8,713 nt of DNA from Thermoanaerobaculia bacterium (GTDB lineage: Bacteria; Acidobacteriota; Thermoanaerobaculia; Multivoradales; UBA5704): NCBI GenBank assembly GCA_030150965.1, contig JASLEW010000930.1, forward strand, positions 1 through 8,713, given 5' to 3'. The notes under the pieces are model-generated. The model ran no database searches. It saw only the letters and a list, made by a program, of their open reading frames with translations, and had not been told where the DNA came from. Every line of letters begins with the position of its first letter. The first letter of the stretch is position 1. Made by a program: the position numbers and the translations under genes. Shown one piece after another: positions 3,930-8,713 of this stretch.

Positions 3930-5978
3930 TCACTCCCCGGGCAGGTCCAGCCCCACCTGGCGCAGCAGAAGCAGGGCGTTGGTGGTGGTGGCCGGCCCGG
4001 GCCGCAGGCGGTAGTCGAAGGTCATCCTGGGGCCCTCCGGCGCCGCCGCCAGGCTCTCCGCGAAGTGCACCGTCCTGGCCGCCGCCGCGATGTCGGGGGC
4101 GCCGGCTCCCGCGGCCAGCTCCAGGTCGTGGGTGGAGACCGCGCCCAGGGCGCCCCTGGCCAGGAGGTGACGGAGGACGCGGCGCACCGCGACCTGGCGC
4201 TCGGCGCTGTTGGTGCCGCGCAGCACCTCGTCGAGGAGGTAGAGGAGGGTGACGCCCGCGCGCTCCGCCGTGTCCGCCGCCGCCACCACCTCGCGGATGC
4301 GCAGCAGCTCGGCGAGGAAGAAGGAGACGCCGCCGGCCAGCGAATCCTCGACCAGGACGCTGGTGGCGACGACGACCGGCGGCAGGCGCAGGGCGGCGGC
4401 GCACGCCGGACCGCCGGCCTGGGCGAGGAGGACGTTGAGGCCGATGGCGCGCAGGAGAGTGCTCTTGCCCGACATGTTGGAGCCGGTGACCAGCAGGAAC
4501 GTGCCGGCCGGCCCCACCGTCACGTCGTTGCCGATCCGCTGTCCCGGCGGCAGCAGGGGATGGCCGAGGCCCTCGGCCTGGAGCGCCGGCTCGCCGGCGG
4601 CGACCCGCGGCATGACCCAGCCGGGGTTCTCGAAGCGCAGCACGGCCAGGGCGGAGAGGGCCTCCACCTCGCCCAACGCGCCGAGCCAGCGGCGGGCGCG
4701 GCGGCCGGCGGTCGCCTGCCAGCGTTCGAGCAGGGCGAGGACGTGGAGATCCCACAGCGTCAGCACCTGGAGGACGAAATGGAGCGGCGCCGAGTGGCGG
4801 GCGTCGGCCAGGCCGATGCGCCCCTCGAGCACCGCCAGGGCGGCGTGCGCCGCCGGCCCGCCTTCACCTGCCGCGTCCGCGGCCAGCGCCGCCTGGGCAG
4901 CGCGCAGCCGCGGGCTGTGCAGCGGCTGGCCGGCCAGGTGCCGCATGGCCGCGGCGGTGCGCATGATCTCGTCGCTGCTCGCCGAGACCTGCCCCAGCCC
5001 TCTGCCGATGGGCCCCTGGACGAGGTAGCTGAGGGTGAAGTTGGCGGTCATCAGCAGCAGCGCCGGCGCCGGCGGCCAGACGAGCGCCAGCGCGCCGGCG
5101 GCGGCGACGGTGGCGGCGAGCCCCAGGGCCCGCGCCGTCCAGAGCAGGGCCGGCCGCGCCAGCAGCCACGGCTCGCCCTCGGCCCAGCGCAGGAAGGGCT
5201 CGCAATCGGGCGGGTGCGCCTCCATGCCGCGGGTCGCGAGCTCCAGGCGCTGGCGGAAGTCGGCGAGCGGCGCGAGCTCCGCGACCGCCGCCTGCCGCGG
5301 GGCGATCTCAGCCGGCGGCGCGCCGCTCTCGATCCACTGCCGCAGCAGCGCCTTGGCCGCCGGCGTGTGGGCCGTCCCCAGGAGCTGAAAGAGCGAGGCG
5401 CGGCCGTAGAGGTCGAGGTCGCGGGCGAGCGGCAGCGCGCGGTCGCGCGGCGGCTCGGCCGGCAGCGGCAGCCGGTCCCAATCGCGTTCCAGCCGCGCCA
5501 GCCCCTCGTCGTTGAGGGTGCGGAGCGCGCTCACCCGCCGCAGGACGCGCAGCCGCAGCTCGTGCACCACCGCCAGCGCCACGAAGACGGCGAGCGCCGC
5601 GCCCGCGCCCCAGAGGGCCGGCGGGCCGGCCCTGCCGCCGCTCAAAAGCAGCCACAGCAGGCAGCCGGCGAAGGCCGCGAAGACGACGCCGCGGGCGATG
5701 GACAGGCGCAGGGAGATGGCGCCGAGGCGCCCCTCCTCGGCCGCGAAGCGCTCGCGGCGTTCGCCGTAGACCGCCGCCGGCTCCGCCGCCTGATGCCCGG
5801 CGTCCGGTGCGGGCTCCTGGCCCGCCGGCCCAGCCGCCGGACGCCCGGCGTCGGGTGCGGGCTCCTCGCCCGCCGGCTCCCGCGGGCCGCCGCTCTCCGG
5901 CTGCCCGAGGGCCGGCCGCGGCGTCTCGGCGCCCCTGGCGCTCGCCTGCTGACGGCCCTCCGGCGGTGGGACGGTCAT
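3930..5978 (-). CDS. Membrane-anchored MutS-family ATPase (mismatch-repair-like, no MutS1 N-terminal domains)
   Basis: A 682-residue protein with a C-terminal MutS ATPase domain. It has HPLLP (473-477), Walker A GSNMSGKST (499-507), the segment VEDSLAGGVSFFLAELLRI (543-561), Walker B LLYLLDEVLRGTNSAER (578-594) and the STHDLELA motif (615-622). The mismatch-recognition domain of MutS1 and the Smr domain of MutS2 are not seen. Instead there are hydrophobic segments at about 97-113, 121-139, 285-302 and 305-322, giving two membrane hairpins, with lever/clamp-like helices (185-260, 330-450) between and after them. This layout matches the uncharacterised MutS-related membrane proteins seen in Bacteroidetes and Acidobacteria. 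Residues 1-70 are a Pro/Ala/Glu-rich disordered tail with a 16-residue repeat (EPAPDAG twice). The ATG at 5978 is 36 bases after glmS and has no clear Shine-Dalgarno; it is probably the last gene of the glmU-glmS transcript. A role in mismatch repair is doubtful; substrate unknown. Confidence 0.85.
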   Translation of the reverse strand: MTVPPPEGRQQASARGAETPRPALGQPESGGPREPAGEEPAPDAGRPAAGPAGQEPAPDAGHQAAEPAAVYGERRERFAAEEGRLGAISLRLSIARGVVFAAFAGCLLWLLLSGGRAGPPALWGAGAALAVFVALAVVHELRLRVLRRVSALRTLNDEGLARLERDWDRLPLPAEPPRDRALPLARDLDLYGRASLFQLLGTAHTPAAKALLRQWIESGAPPAEIAPRQAAVAELAPLADFRQRLELATRGMEAHPPDCEPFLRWAEGEPWLLARPALLWTARALGLAATVAAAGALALVWPPAPALLLMTANFTLSYLVQGPIGRGLGQVSASSDEIMRTAAAMRHLAGQPLHSPRLRAAQAALAADAAGEGGPAAHAALAVLEGRIGLADARHSAPLHFVLQVLTLWDLHVLALLERWQATAGRRARRWLGALGEVEALSALAVLRFENPGWVMPRVAAGEPALQAEGLGHPLLPPGQRIGNDVTVGPAGTFLLVTGSNMSGKSTLLRAIGLNVLLAQAGGPACAAALRLPPVVVATSVLVEDSLAGGVSFFLAELLRIREVVAAADTAERAGVTLLYLLDEVLRGTNSAERQVAVRRVLRHLLARGALGAVSTHDLELAAGAGAPDIAAAARTVHFAESLAAAPEGPRMTFDYRLRPGPATTTNALLLLRQVGLDLPGE
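5795..5877 (-). repeat. Two-copy 48-base direct repeat in the N-terminal tail of the MutS-like gene
   Basis: The 35-base blocks 5795-5829 and 5843-5877 differ at two positions and start 48 bases apart, so the coding frame is kept. They encode two copies of a Glu-Pro-Ala-Pro-Asp-Ala-Gly unit in the disordered tail before the first membrane segment. Likely a slippage or recombination duplication. Confidence 0.75.
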
Positions 5979-6014
5979 CGCGTGCGGGCGCCGGACGGAG
6001 GGGAGGCCGCGGCG

Positions 6015-7925
<1,911 letters not shown>

Positions 7926-7926
7926 C

Positions 7927-8713
7927 TCAGGGTTCCTCCCGGCGCACGTTCACGTGAGCGCCTGGAAGCAAGGCCGGTGCCGCCGCGCTGCCGACCGGCG
8001 GCGCGTCCGCCGCCGCCGCATCGGGCGGCAGGCGCGAGAGCGCGCCGAGCCGGGCGCCTTCGCCGATCCGCACGCCGTCGACAACGGCGTAGGGGCCGAC
8101 CGTCACCCGGTCGCCCAGCAGGCTGTCGCGGACCCACGCGCCCTGGTGCAGCACGCACCCGCTGCCGACCGCGGTGCGGCCGAGGAGCGACACCCCCGGA
8201 TGCAGCACTGTGTCGCCGCCGACACGCACCGACGGCTCGACGGTGGTGCGGGCGGGCTCCAGGACGCTCACCCCCGACACCATCAGGGCGTCGAGGTGGC
8301 GGTCGAGCAGGATGCGGTGGACCGCCGCCAGCTCGCGCCGGTCGTTCACCCCCAGCGCCTCGCGCGGATCGGCGAGCGGCACCAGCGCGACCCGCTGCCC
8401 GGCGGCGGCGGCGGCGCTGACGGCATCGGTCAGGTACAGCTCGCCCTGGGCGTTGGCCGGCTCCAGCCGGTCGAGCCGGGCGAAGACGTCGGGGGCCGGC
8501 AGGACGTAGAGCCCGGCGTTGACGGTGGTGACCGCCAGCTCCTCGGGCGTGGCGTCGGCCGCCTCGACGATGCGCGCGAGGATCGTCCCCCGCTGCCGGT
8601 CCGCCGCCGCCGCCCTCGCCGCTCCCGGCGCCGCCCTGGGCTCCGCGGCGGCCCTGGGCTCCGCGGCGCCGTCCCTGCCCGCCGGTCGCCGGTCTCCCGG
8701 TGCCGGGGCGGGC
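7927..8713 (-). CDS. glmU: UDP-N-acetylglucosamine pyrophosphorylase, GlmU-like; 5' end outside window, short C-terminal domain
   Basis: 261 residues are visible; the N-terminus with the nucleotide-binding GTRM-type motif lies beyond 8713. The frame shows GlmU landmarks in order: RIVEAADATPEE (equivalent to E. coli VEQKDAT), VNAGLYVL, NAQGELYLTDAV, ADPREALGVNDR (metal/substrate Asn), then LMVSGVSVLEPA. The left-handed beta-helix repeats follow (VEPSVRVGGDTVLHPGV, GSGCVLHQGAWV, GDRVTVGPYAVV). It should transfer UMP to GlcNAc-1-phosphate. The beta-helix ends at LLPGAHVNVRREEP and stop, which aligns with E. coli GlmU at about residue 350. The acetyltransferase residues K351, H363, Y366 and N377 are therefore missing, along with about 100 residues. 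An Ala/Arg/Pro-rich insert lies before RIVE, and another Ala/Pro patch near the C-terminus. The stop overlaps the glmS ribosome site, so a sequencing frameshift at the end is unlikely. Start not in window. Confidence 0.88.
   Translation of the reverse strand, partial: PAPAPGDRRPAGRDGAAEPRAAAEPRAAPGAARAAAADRQRGTILARIVEAADATPEELAVTTVNAGLYVLPAPDVFARLDRLEPANAQGELYLTDAVSAAAAAGQRVALVPLADPREALGVNDRRELAAVHRILLDRHLDALMVSGVSVLEPARTTVEPSVRVGGDTVLHPGVSLLGRTAVGSGCVLHQGAWVRDSLLGDRVTVGPYAVVDGVRIGEGARLGALSRLPPDAAAADAPPVGSAAAPALLPGAHVNVRREEP
7935..7940 (-). promoter_or_regulatory. Shine-Dalgarno of glmS within the glmU 3' end
   Basis: GGGAGG on the minus strand, 9 bases before the glmS ATG and inside the last glmU codons. 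The glmU TGA (7929-7927) and the glmS ATG (7925-7923) are separated by one base, supporting translational coupling. Confidence 0.65.
8633..8668 (-). repeat. Perfect 18-bp tandem duplication within glmU
   Basis: GCCCTGGGCTCCGCGGCG occurs at 8633-8650 and again, identically, at 8651-8668. It encodes a repeated six-residue Ala-Ala-Glu-Pro-Arg-Ala unit in the low-complexity insert before the RIVE motif. Identity of the copies suggests a recent duplication. Confidence 0.85.

Overview
This is a high-GC bacterial window, well over 70% G+C across most coding stretches. It looks like an accessory-to-housekeeping boundary on a chromosome. The taxon cannot be fixed from sequence alone. The mix of a lanthipeptide-like precursor with a 'RET..RL...L' leader, a DUF4143 ATPase, a nucleotidyltransferase two-gene unit and a membrane-anchored MutS-like ATPase fits high-GC Acidobacteriota (for example Thermoanaerobaculia-type genomes). 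That placement is inference.

Layout: 1-84 is a very GC-rich tail with a 12-bp perfect inverted repeat. 85-1338 (-) is an ATPase/DUF4143 protein. 1483-1872 (+) is a small exported protein with nine cysteines. A strong hairpin (1904-1938) follows it in the convergent gap. 2151-2312 (-) is a 53-residue RiPP precursor: a charged leader, a GG cleavage site and a Ser/Thr/Cys core, with a very good Shine-Dalgarno. No maturation enzyme is in the window, so it is locally an orphan. 2511-3503 (+) is an exported solute-binding-type protein (SBP_bac_3 fold) read divergently from the precursor. 3573-3767 (+) and 3709 onward (+) form an overlapping pair: a small hypothetical protein, then a nucleotidyltransferase that keeps its GG...DLD motif but is cut off at about residue 56.

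3930-8713 is a minus-strand cluster read from right to left: glmU (5' end outside the window), glmS (one base after the glmU stop) and a membrane-anchored MutS-family ATPase (36 bases after glmS). GlmS makes glucosamine-6-phosphate and GlmU makes UDP-GlcNAc, the entry to peptidoglycan and LPS precursors. This GlmU stops just before the acetyltransferase active-site region, so only the uridylyltransferase half looks complete in design. All three genes of the cluster carry low-complexity Ala/Gly/Pro/Arg segments with short DNA tandem repeats.

Most interesting points: the orphan lanthipeptide-like precursor beside a secreted Cys-rich protein, the shortened GlmU, the degraded lower-GC nucleotidyltransferase unit, and the repeat-bearing insertions in three consecutive genes. 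The long plus-strand open frames opposite glmS/mutS are judged to be GC-driven shadows.
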